DNA of 64,000 nt from assembly GCA_001600055.1 (NCBI GenBank), contig BCIV01000022.1, forward strand, positions 62,001 to 126,000, written 5' to 3'. The position numbers and the translations under genes are program-made. The notes below the pieces were generated by a model. It was given only the letters and a program-made list of their open reading frames with translations, made no database searches and was not told the DNA's origin. This DNA comes from Filobasidium wieringae (taxonomy: Eukaryota > Basidiomycota > Tremellomycetes > Filobasidiales > Filobasidiaceae). Numbering within the stretch: the first letter of the stretch is position 1; every line of letters begins with the position of its first letter. This document shows positions 24,201 through 34,904 of the stretch, in pieces.

Positions 24201-27200
24201 GAGCTTGATAGCAGCGAACCTTCCATATATGTCCACTATGGGACCTACACAAATGAGTTGAAGGCGGGGTATCTCTCTCAATCTGACGGAAACGAAAACG
24301 AGTCAGTGGACAGCGGTAATTGAGCTGCACGGCCAACTCACAGAACTAGCATGATATCTGCGATCAGATCGATCCCCTTCTGCTTAGACCACCGACCAAC
24401 GAAAACAAGCAATTCCGCTGCTGGATCCTGTCCGATACCAGCCCACTCTTGGGCTAGACGTTTGTTCTCCGGTCGAAGTGCCTCGCTAACAGGATCTGGC
24501 CGAACTTGTGTAATATCAACATCCAAAGCTTCGACCAGTGCGACATCAGATGGATCTACGACAGGTTCATCAAAAATCAATCTCTCTGCTAGAGTTCCCA
24601 TTAATTATTTCTCACCTGGATTCGGAAGAGCCTCGATGCTTCTCAAACCCCATAGGGCTGGATAACGCGCGAAGGAGCGTTTCCCATACTTTATAGAGAC
24701 ACCAACCACACCGCAGGACTCCTGATGAGTGCTTATACTATTATCGAGAATTAGCTACCATGTAAGTTAGGGCCATATATATTCTTACTAATTTGCGGCA
24801 GCGTGTAACAGGTTGAAGCTGTTTCCGAAGCGGACGTACTGTAACCAAACGTTAGACTTGTTGCTTATGAAACATGTCTAGACCTGCGAATACTGACTCG
24901 GTCTGCTATGCTAGTCGATAGACCAAAAGCATCAGCGACGTCGTGCGCTTCTTCGTTCGTACGAAGTGGCCATGCACCCTATATCAGAAGATCCCTTGAG
25001 TGGATGGACTTTTGTCAATCGTTTACCAAACACCGACCTGAAATTCGGCATTGTGCAATGACAAGCATACTGAGGTGATATCAGGTAACAAATATAGAGG
25101 CGCGATAGCACCATGATAGTCTATAGACCACTCGACAATCAGTCACCTTGAATAAGTCGGCTTGATAGGCAATCTTCTCACCGTTTATATGGTAGATATC
25201 TACGTTATAGCGGCTTATTGCTGCAGCAATCGCTTGATTCCAAAACGAGTCTAAGAAAACACCAGCCGTCAGTCTCGGGAGGGAACACGGAAAACGCTAA
25301 AACTTGCAGAATATAGCCGAACTTAAATCGTCCATACGCTGAGGATAAGGCATTGAGGTAGATTGGGCATAGAATACTGGATGGTCCAGGAGTAAGTAAG
25401 TGACGTTGCTGAACACGTACTCGGTCGTTTCTACACTATATGTCTTTCCAAAGCTGGTGACATGTATCTGAGGCCGGGGTGTACCGCTCGGATAATTCAC
25501 GCCTTGTACTTTGGGGACAACCCAGACCAGATCTACGTCATGCATAGATTTGGCCATCAAGGAAGTCATAACCCCTAGTCCTCCAATTCTGTTTCAAAAT
25601 CGCAGAAGACTAAACAGTTGAGCAATTTTGGACTGCTAGATTCAAGATGATGAAACGAAGATCGACGCACCGGACCTTGATGTTCCAGCCAAGAATCTCG
25701 TACTCAAGAGTTGCTATCAAGATCTTTCGTCTAGATTGAGGCGTTATCGTGCCTCCCTCTTGATTGTACTGCGGTACGAATCGCAAAACCTCGCACAGCT
25801 GCGTCCAGGTCATAGAGAACCGCGCGCGTATGATGTTTACCAATTCGGTAAACTTTCGGTTACGAGGTGGCGTGGTCCCATACCGGTTGACTTTCACTGC
25901 GTAGAATGTGAGTCCAAAGATGTACACACTGATCAGTCCGAATGTTGGTGGCATCAAGAGCAACAGGGCAAAGATGATCATGCTCAAGGACGCATGGCCA
26001 CGGGGCTCGATCGTCCATCTGCCTGATTTGTCTTCCAACCGAAACATCCAGCCAAGATAGGGGTAATCTGGCTTGGAGATATTGATAAAGTTCGGTGCTT
26101 AAAAGTCGATTTTGTTTTAGCATCGGGACAGTCGAGAAGGCATATCGAAAAACTCACCGACAGCATTTGGGGGCAGTCGTTGAATCAGCCCTTCTGACCT
26201 ACCGTCTCCATAGAAATAGTCATCATAGTCAAAAACATTAAGTTGAAAGCTCAGAGGCCACTCGCCCATGAGCTGAAAACGATTCATCGTCAAAAATCAG
26301 TAAACGCTCACGCACGCTTAGGAAATCAGCTTCACCGGGGAGTGCCAACCGTCGATAGCGCCACCATTCTCCATTGTGACCGTTCTTCCTCGATCCACGC
26401 CCCATTTGTTAAGCTGAGAGCGGACCAAATATCGAGGCTGTCTTCGTTCTGGACCAGTATATTCGGCATCGCCATGGACGACAGCGTTGGAGGACTGAGC
26501 CAGATCACTCCAGTACTGAACGATACAGTGGATACCTTCCCATAACGGGCTTGTTGCATTGACATCGTTTCGGTTGAGACTAGTATTGATCTCATAGTCT
26601 TGCCAGGAAGACCAAGATTGTCCGTAGTTGAAACTGAAGCGCAACCGATCTGCGCCTGAAGCGACGTGATTGATGATGCAGATCCGGTCGTCGCATTCGA
26701 TCAAGGCTCGATCATAATCTGCTTCAGGGAAAACGATTGGATTACTTGCTTCTCCCTTTCTGATGAGAAAGGAATCTGTGGCCTGACGTGAAGAAGTTTA
26801 AGATACCTTTGATACATGTCGACCATGAGGCTTGTTGTTCACATTGAGCAACTCACATTGATTACAGCATCAGATGGAGACCTCGATAGCAAAACAGATA
26901 TTCGGTATATCCCGTCCAGCGCATTGACCATAGTACCGGACCATACCCATATCCCCAGAGACGCAGCTTCTAGCGTGGTATCTTCTCCCTGTACGACCGT
27001 GCATTTCACTGTGTTTCGATCGATTACCGGTTTGTAAGCTTTGTCTGACCTCTGTTCGATGACAATAGAATCTGTGACGGTTTCGCAATCCATATTAGTA
27101 TCGAATTCGATCTTCACTTCGATCTGATTCGATCCGAAGGTATTATTTGATAGAATTCGACTGTCGTGGCCGGGGTAGATGTTGGTGACACTAGATATTG

Positions 27201-30200
27201 GCTGGATCCAGTCTTTCTCAGGTACCAACAAAGCATATCCATATTTTGGCAAACCGAACTCGATCAAACATCCAAAGTCAGGGACGACAGAGTTCTAGGA
27301 GAACGAAACGTTAAAAAACGGAAGTCACAACGAGGGATGTAACATGACGCGGCAGCTCACAGCTAGGTTATACCTCTCGTAGGGGTGTATTAAATTCCTG
27401 AGAGTAACGTTGGCAGGGAATGGGGCAATGAGACCCGCCGAAGTAGAGCAATCAAAAGCCCAGGTCATGGGCGTTTCCTATAGGCAATGGGGGATGAATC
27501 AAAGAACGACGGGACAACCTGACCCGCGGTGACCCACCTCGTTCCCATACAAAGCCCATACTGTTTCCATATCGACGCCATTCTGTCGGTTAGATAGGCT
27601 ACGAGATACCGACCATAGGCCGTACTCCCTTACGACGCCTCTTGTGGTGGGCGTCGCGCGTCGAGTCCAATTACCCATCGGTTTCAGATCGAAACCATCA
27701 GATAAAACAGCATAGTCTCGACGAAGCTGATTGAACCTCTTCCAAATTCTTCTTGACTCTGCGCTTACGTCAAAGTGATCCAACCGAACTTTAGCGTCAT
27801 GACAGCCTGTTTCTCACGATGGGTTCAGGAACGCTAACATGAGGAGCTCGCTTAACAGAGCTTACCATCTCTTCCGCCCTGCAAAGGAAAGTCGACGATA
27901 TCCTTATTTCCAGACGATCGGCAGCCGTGGCGATACCAAGCATCACTGGAAAACATTGGCTGGCGTCTGCGATCGAACGATTAGAGTTGGCATGCCCATG
28001 TAAACACGGTCGCTATCGATGATAACTAACCCATAAACAAAGTCGTCAGCATCACTATCCAAGATATAAAGACCTTGTTCTTCGCCGTAGTACAGCTGAA
28101 GCACATGAACGTTAAGCTCCCGTTCACAGTGTCATGAGAACGGGCTTGTATATCGCTTACCAGGGGTATCCCGGGAAGAAGGATGGCCGTGATGAAAGCA
28201 CCCAACATCTGCCTATTCAGTCCATCCGATATCGTAGGCCAGCGAAAGACGTCGAAATTTGAAGTGCCATATAGATGCTTCGGATCGAAGGATCCGTCGT
28301 TAGGGTTGGCAAAATCGTTCGATCTGTTCTCGTATAGTGCCTAGGTGGATTAGAAAATCAAGGATTGTCAGGTGACCTCGTACTGACATCATCATTGTAT
28401 TCCACATATCTGCAAAGGACCATCCGATGACATCGTGCTCTGGGAAAGGATTTCCGTCGAGGCCCAAAAATGGTATTAGAGCACGATATATGGAATAGTG
28501 AAACGCCACAGAATCCAACGGAGAACTTGAAAATGGGCGGATGAATGTGTCCACAGGGGTATTACTTAATTCGTCAGGTGATGCTAGCCATTGGTCCCCC
28601 TCACGACCCCTACCACTACCACAAAGATTAAACTTGGTGTCTCAGCCTCACGCCACTGGTACTGACTAGTATACACTGCCTAGAGTGTTGCCTCCTACAA
28701 CCTCACCCGCGATAAGAAAGTTTTGCTTCCCATACGTCTTTGCGCAGCTCCGAACGGCGCTCGACCAGGTAGCCAAAGCATCCACGGTCACTTGTATGGC
28801 TTTATCGATACGAAACCCGTCGATATCTAAGGTCTGAATGGCCAGGCAAGGAAATATCTGTAATTTCCTCATGACATCACTATTCCATTCTCTCAATCGA
28901 TCCTAGAATTGATTCATAGAATTTGAGTATATGGGTCTCGGAAGTGTCACGTCCACGACTAACTTGAACCGACATGAATTTTCCCAGTTGGCGCTCCCAA
29001 TCAGGATGGAGTCCCAGTCTAAGTTTTGGTGAAGTCAACCAACCAGACGATAGATGCCTACCAGCCACGACTAGTCACGTACGCTTCCATATCTCCATAG
29101 GCATCGAACTAGAATACCAGCGTTTGATCAGCTTTCGGAATGCTTTTGCCTGGTGCGAGTAAAATCAACCTCTGAAGCCTTGCAGCCTTTGTGCGAGATG
29201 AGATTTTCCTGAAGCAATCTAGATCCGTCGGGGTTCCAGAAGGTTGGTAATTCGCAGAAATCATTGACGGCGTTGCTAAACTTGAAATCCTGATATTCCG
29301 TCAGACCCCAAGGAACGTATGAAACCAAAGATTTATCCGACTTCCAAGCCAAGTCGTACTCGTTGAGCGATTCATTGACCAGTGGAGCGGAGCGCTTCTC
29401 GTAGCTTTGGGTACCTGAATATCAGTCAAGGGTTGATAAAACGAAATGATGATGGCTTACCCGACGAATTGAGTCAGGTCGCCCAGTGTCGCTACGGTCA
29501 GATCCAGGACTACAGCGGTCAGATATGGGAGAGAGCGTCAGTAATCACATACGGTATAGGCGGTTGAACATTTATTTACTGATCCGACTGTATAGAGTTG
29601 AAAACAATACACCTATCAGTCCAAGTTTCAGTAAATCGCGCGCACTAGTGACTGACATTCCGTTGTCATGAAGCGCGTCTATCGTGTTTTGCCAATCTCG
29701 TACGGTGCCATAGTGGGGGTCCAGGAGAGAAAGGTCCAAAGGGGAATAACCGTCAGCTCCCCACGGCATATTGATCTGTGTTGGTGAGCGATGACATTAT
29801 CGGTCGTCGGCCGGAACTCTTTGTTTCTCGCGTCACGTCACTCACAAACGGAGTTCCAGCTAGGTAGATACATGTGACTCCCATACCCGCTAAATAGTTA
29901 ATCCGCGTCTTCAATCCGATGATATCGCCGCCAGCCCTGAAGTGAGTCTCCAGAGGATCGTACTCGAATTCTAGTACGTGTGTCGCATTTGGAATGAGAC
30001 GCTTGTCACGACCAGCCCGCCCCGCTTGACCTAAACAGACTCACGGGTCTCGAAGAAATCGTTGTTCGATGGATCGCCATCAGCAAACCTGTCAAGAAGT
30101 ATGGTGTAACAAGACTCCTTTCTCCAGTTGAGAGGACTCGGAGTGTATCCTCTGAGGGAGGGGTCCCTCGTGGCCGCGTAATAGCGCGGATTGGTGGTGT

Positions 30201-30430
30201 TCCTCGCAGTGTTCAAGTTCTGGCGGCTCGAGATGCTAAAGTCAGCTAGGCACACGAACGAGGTGAGAGCATAAATGCTCACCCAGTCCGTCAGATTCTG
30301 CATATAGCTGAGCGAGTTGTACAGGGATCAGCGTGCTAGTACAGCTTTCTTTACAGTACTGCGTGACTCACGGCATGGCCTGCGATACGCGGCCCAAGAG
30401 GGTCAAGTAAATAGCTATGGACCAGAACAT
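21237..30430 (-). CDS. AGS1: Alpha-1,3-glucan synthase
   Basis: Very large plasma-membrane enzyme that makes cell-wall alpha-1,3-glucan from UDP-glucose. The envelope runs from the ATG at 30430 (signal-like [18 protein letters not shown]) to a TAG at 21237-21239; many short introns interrupt it and I did not fix them all. In order: the extracellular alpha-amylase (GH13) domain, about 30,280-26,300, with [20 protein letters not shown], the catalytic GFRID and IAGEV; a membrane segment and inner strand near 26,000-25,850; the cytosolic GT5 glycogen-synthase-like domain, about 25,570-23,900, with [40 protein letters not shown] and [20 protein letters not shown]; then a multi-helix C-terminal export domain, about 23,300-21,237, with [13 protein letters not shown]. 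It appears intact in every part I checked. Confidence 0.88.
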
Positions 30431-31913
30431 GCTCGAGGTCGACTCGTGTGCGAAAGAGCTTCGAATCGAAACTGACACGAAGCTGACTAGAGTTTGTACG
30501 ACAAGATTGTCAGAGGGGGCGAGACGTATATGAAGCTTTGGCGAGCTGAGCAGCTTCGACCAGAAACGCAGGGGTCTCGAGCGTTATCTCGCCTTTCGAG
30601 ATTTAGCGCGCTCGGAATCAACCTGCAGCGACTGACATGCGCACGAAACTGCTTCATGTTTTCTTGTTCCCACTCCCGCACAGGATCAGACCACGCAAGG
30701 CCCTCTGAGCACTAACGTCAAACTAAGAGAAAACTCGAGCTGGGAAGCGAAAAAGCATGTCAAGTCGCATCATCAACCCGTTCTACAGCGAGTTGTTCCG
30801 ACGCCTGTCTCAGACTTGCGATCGAGATAAGCGGCGACGACGGATCTTCCATGGCCCGAACCGTCGGTCCCGAAGGGACCACAGATCAAACTTCGAACGG
30901 TTCCTGGTGGATCTCGTTGTATTCTCTGTAATTTTCGCATGTGGGCCAGCGAACGATAGGCAAGTCGATCCCCATCCAGAACGATACATGCATGGATTCC
31001 CAGGCAGCCTGATCTGCCTCCCGAATCGACGTGAGACCGTGGCGGTGGAGTGGGGCCAGAATCCGTATGATCAGGGACTATCGCACAGGATGATCGCAAC
31101 CGAAGATCGTTCGAAACAATCAGAAGCGCGGATATCATTCTCACGCATCCGGACGTAAACAGCGTGTGATAAAGACCGGGGGCGTCTCGTCACCGACTCG
31201 ATATACAAAGTGAACGGTCCCAGCCATTCGAGCGGTTGTGAGCTTGTAGTGGGTCAACCGCGATAGCGATTAGAGGATGCCATGCACGACGAGAGTGCGT
31301 GGGATGAAGACGAAAGCCGTTGATTGCCAGAAAAGACCTTTGGGACCTTTGATTTCTTATCTAAACGGCTCGAAATCCCCAATCGCGGACGAGGGACGCG
31401 CACGGACATACGACCTGTATCGATGTCCGAGACATGAAACGGATCTCATCCCCATTTCCTATGCTAGTATTTAATACACCCTGTGGGGCCTGTGGTCTGA
31501 GCACGCCTGCTCATTTCAGACAGATCTAAACAATGACCAGCTTCAAACCAAAGTGCCGATCGAATCCGATCACACCGATCCTCGACCCTTGTTCTATACG
31601 TCGTCAACGTCTCATGCCGAGTATATTGTATATTACAACGTTTATTCTAAAGAGGTCCGTGGGTGTGGGGGGGATACAGTCTGGGATTAGGGTGGTCGAT
31701 ACATGTCGAGCAGGTGTGTAGTGGTGCGGTATGAGAGTGGGGTGGTGAGGTGGTGAGGTGATACGGGCCAAGGGTCGAGTCGAAAGTGTAGGGGAGGGTC
31801 TGATCAGTGTGTCCGTATCCGTGATCGTCTATCCAATCACCCGAGTATCCCAGGCTCCTTGGAATGCGAAATGCAACTGGGCACCCCCATCTAGTCGAAA
31901 GCGAGCGGAACAT
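30431..31913. other. Intergenic, about 1.5 kb, upstream of AGS1
   Basis: The open frames on both strands are arginine-rich or repeat-like and show no family motif, so I leave them out. The region is expected to hold the AGS1 promoter and the 3' end of the AN1 gene. A short GTGG/CACC-rich run lies at 31,655-31,765. Confidence 0.45.
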
Positions 31914-32534
31914 CTAGGCGAAAGCGACTTTACTAGCGACCGTCCGTTCCGCCTCCAACTTGGCCTTGTTCAATGCGTAGGCTGCGTCTTTACATGCTTG
32001 GAGTTTCGTACTGCGAGTGAATTTGGGGTGGTTAGTTTATTTGTGATCAAGAGTAGCAAGAGAGAGAGAGTAGAGAGGATGGAAGAAAAAAGGACGAGAG
32101 AGACCGGGATGAGAGCGTGAGCGAAGGAGAGAGGAGAGAGGAGAGAGGAGAGAGAAGGGACGAGAGGGAGAAGGATGTCGCGAGAGAGAGAGATTGAGGA
32201 GAGAGAAGAAACGAGAGAGGATGAGGAGCGAGAGAACGCCCAGGCCGGACTCACCACCCATGCTGTTCCGGCAACCTATGACCCGCACAGAACGCCCCCT
32301 TGCAAAACCCGCAATCGCCCACTATCCTCTGAGCGGGCTGGTTGCACCTGACCGTCTCTGTCTTGGCACTCGTCGCTGGGAGTTCCTTGCCGTTCGCTAT
32401 GGTGGAGAGAGGGAGGGCGGGCAGGGCGGGGGTGGAGACGAGGGTTTGGGCGGTACATTTCTTCTTGGCTGGCCTGTGCGTGCAAAGGAGGGGGTGAGTC
32501 GGCGGGAGAAATTGGGGGGGAGGTTGGCTTACAT
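31914..32534 (-). CDS. Small AN1-type zinc-finger protein; start codon split by an intron
   Basis: 105 residues from three exons: 32533-32534 (only the bases AT of the start codon), 32255-32473 and 31914-32010. The donor is AT|GTAAGC and the acceptor ACAG|G, so splicing creates ATG CCA GCC AAG. The protein reads MPAKKKC, then a Ser/Ala/Pro linker, then the zinc site RCNQPAQRIVGDCGFCKGAF and CAGHRLPEQHGC, matching the AN1 Cys/His spacing. The last Cys is rebuilt at the second junction. A lysine/alanine helix closes it. AN1 proteins bind ubiquitin or the proteasome and act in protein-stress responses. There is no in-frame upstream ATG in exon 2, which supports the split start. Intron 2 (244 nt) is an almost pure purine tract on the plus strand. 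Confidence 0.8.
32045..32235. repeat. GA-rich (polypurine) low-complexity tract in an intron
   Basis: GAGAG-type repeats including about five tandem copies of GAGAGGA at 32,129-32,155. On the transcribed strand this is a long polypyrimidine intron. Confidence 0.75.
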
Positions 32535-33494
32535 TGTTAAGTGTATATGAGCGTGTGTGGGAGTAGTAGTGGTCGAGTAGTCACCGTTGCCTTGATGGTG
32601 TGGTGGCCGCGGTGGAGTGATCGATTGATTATAACGACTGAGCGTATGGTTGGAACGAGGCGAGGACAATGACGAAGCGTCTCTTTCCTTATTTCCACCC
32701 TTGACCTGGGCGACGCGGGATATGCCGCTGCTTATCTTCCGGGCCGCGGTGGGTTTATCTTGGTGAGCTTTGATATAGCACAGTGTAGTCGGGTTGGTGG
32801 TAATGGTGTGGTGGTCAGTGGTGGTAGTCAGTAACAGTAACAGTATCGATTGACCGGTGTTCAAATGAGAGATCCAAATAACGATGACAGGCCTACAGTA
32901 GTGAACCGCAGGACCAGGTTGAGCCTGGGTCACGGCGGTTCGTCGTCAGGCAGGAATGAGACATGATCGTCCAGCGCGGCTACATCTCCTTTTCTTTCAA
33001 GTCGTCGGTGTATGTGATCGTTTCAAACTCCGACATCAGCCTATTCATCGACCTGACCACATCGCCCTATCAACGAATCAACTCTCGTCGAGGGATTCTT
33101 TAGGTATATCGTCGAGCCGCGAGTCGTCATATCGCTAATATCCCCGATAAAGATGTGGATGGTATCGAGAGTCATTTTGGGCAAGGGATGGATCGGAGTT
33201 TCCTCTCGTTCTTCCTCTTCCTCGGCTTCCACCTCCGGGTTAGACCCCTCATCCTCGTCCTCATCCTCGTCCTTGTTCTTGGGGTTGACATTACGAGCGA
33301 TGCGAAGGTGTTGCATGATAGGTGACTTCTCGCCGGTTTATGCATTGTTCGTTCCCGAGGAACATGCGTTTTGCTCATCGGACAGATCACGTGATGCGAC
33401 TCTTGACCATCTACGCTAGATGAACAACGACTGAGCAACTTCTCGATCACTCACTCCCGCCTTTCACTTTATCACTCGCTCACTCGACAGCATC
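32535..33494. promoter_or_regulatory. Divergent intergenic region between AN1 and oxidoreductase-like genes
   Basis: About 960 bases. It has the two promoters, an E-box-like TCACGTGA at 33,388-33,395 and a possible small acidic open frame described separately. GGTGG/CCACC repeats occur near 32,790-32,830. Confidence 0.45.
33041..33316 (-). CDS. Possible small acidic protein, 91 residues
   Basis: Open frame starting MQHLRIARNVNPKNKD, followed by a Glu/Asp-rich run and ending DSLIGRCGQVDE. Codon choice looks coding-like (third-position C/G in the first half), but I recognise no domain. The start LRIAR resembles the first strand of some fungal glyoxalase-fold proteins, which is not enough to name it. 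It could also be exon sequence of a longer gene, or chance. Confidence 0.28.
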   Translation of the reverse strand: MQHLRIARNVNPKNKDEDEDEDEGSNPEVEAEEEEEREETPIHPLPKMTLDTIHIFIGDISDMTTRGSTIYLKNPSTRVDSLIGRCGQVDE

Positions 33495-34904
33495 ATGCCC
33501 AGACCTTTCCCCCCGAACCCGAACTGGCCTCTCCTCCATCGATCGATCCATACCACTACCTATACCCTGCGGAACGTCTTGGCTCGGTACGCTCCTCCCC
33601 CTATCGCGACCTCGCTGGGACGGGTACGACAGGAGGATCACGAGGAGGATGGGTTCTTGAGCGAATCGACCGTACCCGTTTCCGCTAGTATACAGGCCGT
33701 TCCTCCTCCGTCGTCGTCGTCATCCGCTTCTGTTCCGAACACCGGTGCAGAGGTGCACGAGACTTTACCCGCTATGAAACCATTATCCCCATCACCTTCA
33801 TCATCATCTTCATCTTCATTACCTTCCTCCACGTCCACACCACCATCAACATCCCCCGACCTGGAGAAAGAACCGTTACAGATCCCGAAGACTTTTCTGG
33901 GGATGGAAGTACCCGTGAAACCTAGGCCGCCGGGTGAAGAAGGTCAGTCCAGTCTTTTTCGGGGTTGTTGAATAGTTTTTCGTCCTTTCGGGGTTAGAAA
34001 TACTGGAATGCTGAACTGTATTTGTGCATTTATGTGATCATTATTGTGCATTTGTGTGATATTTGATATTTGATATTTGATATTGACGTTGGGGTTGGAT
34101 GGTACAGAATGTTGCATGTCCGGATGCGTCGTGAGTCTTCTTCAGTTTTCAGTGTTTCTGGTGGACCTTGTCGATCTGACCGTCTCTCTTTCTCTTTCTC
34201 TTCGTCTCTTTGTCTATCTCCCCCTATCTTTCTCTCTCTTCCTTTCTCTCCCAACCTTCATCCCCCCTCCCTCTTCCACCCCCCCACCCCGACCCCCACG
34301 CCAGAACTGCATCTACACACTCTACACAGACTCGCTCTTAGCGTACCACGACCACCTCGCCTCATTCACTTCCGAGCTCCGAAGGAGGGGGGTTCCTTGG
34401 GTTACTTGGCCCATCGCTGTGAGGGGGAGTGGGGTGGGACGGGAGGATGACGGGAATGGGAACGATGGGGCTGTGGGAGGTGATGGGGATGAAGGGAACG
34501 GTGGGAACGATGGGGCTGTGGGAGGTGATGGGGATGAAGGGAACGGTGGGAACGGTGGGAACGGTGGGGATAAGAAGGGAAGGCGGGAGGTGGAGAGACA
34601 GGTCATGCAGGACCTCGACCCGAGCTTGAGGGCGTTCTTAGAGTGAGTCCACCCCATTTCAATGCGAATTCGAACTTGGGCCGGGGCCGGGGATGGAATG
34701 GAATGGAATGGAATGGAGAGCTGATCCTGCCGGTACCCTTATCCATCTTTCGCCGGTCTTTGCGCGCTCTCCTGATCCCTCTCTCATTTCAACTGATGGC
34801 CGCTTCACCCACACTCGTTCGATGCGGTACTGGACTTTAGGATGGAAGCTCGGTTGAGGGCGAAGAAGGAGGTGAGGGAGGGACGGGAGGGAGCAAGGTC
34901 TTGA
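33495..34904 (+). CDS. Oxidoreductase-like domain protein (OXLD1 type), probably mitochondrial
   Basis: 290 residues from exons 33495-33942, 34108-34130, 34305-34642 and 34841-34904. The N terminus (PLLHRSIHTTTYTLRNVLAR) is basic and hydroxylated, like a mitochondrial targeting peptide. After a long Ser/Pro linker comes the short signature PGEEECCMSGCVNCIYTLY, the CC-x3-C-x2-C core of the oxidoreductase-like domain, assembled from three exons including one of 23 nt. A Gly/Asn/Asp-rich minisatellite follows (34,458-34,570), then a charged C terminus. Yeast and animal relatives are mitochondrial with a poorly defined role. Introns 1 and 3 hold short repeats: GATATTT copies at 34,060-34,083 and GGAAT copies at 34,695-34,718. 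Confidence 0.8.
34458..34570 (+). repeat. In-frame minisatellite, 45-nt unit
   Basis: Two perfect copies of a 45-nt unit (starting at 34,458 and 34,503) encode NDGAVGGDGDEGNGG, followed by 9-nt remnants encoding GNG. It lies inside the coding sequence of the oxidoreductase-like protein. Confidence 0.9.

Noticed and set aside
30757..31158. 133-codon plus-strand frame and its antisense partner
   Set aside because: Arginine-rich, no domain, both strands equally open; probably chance.
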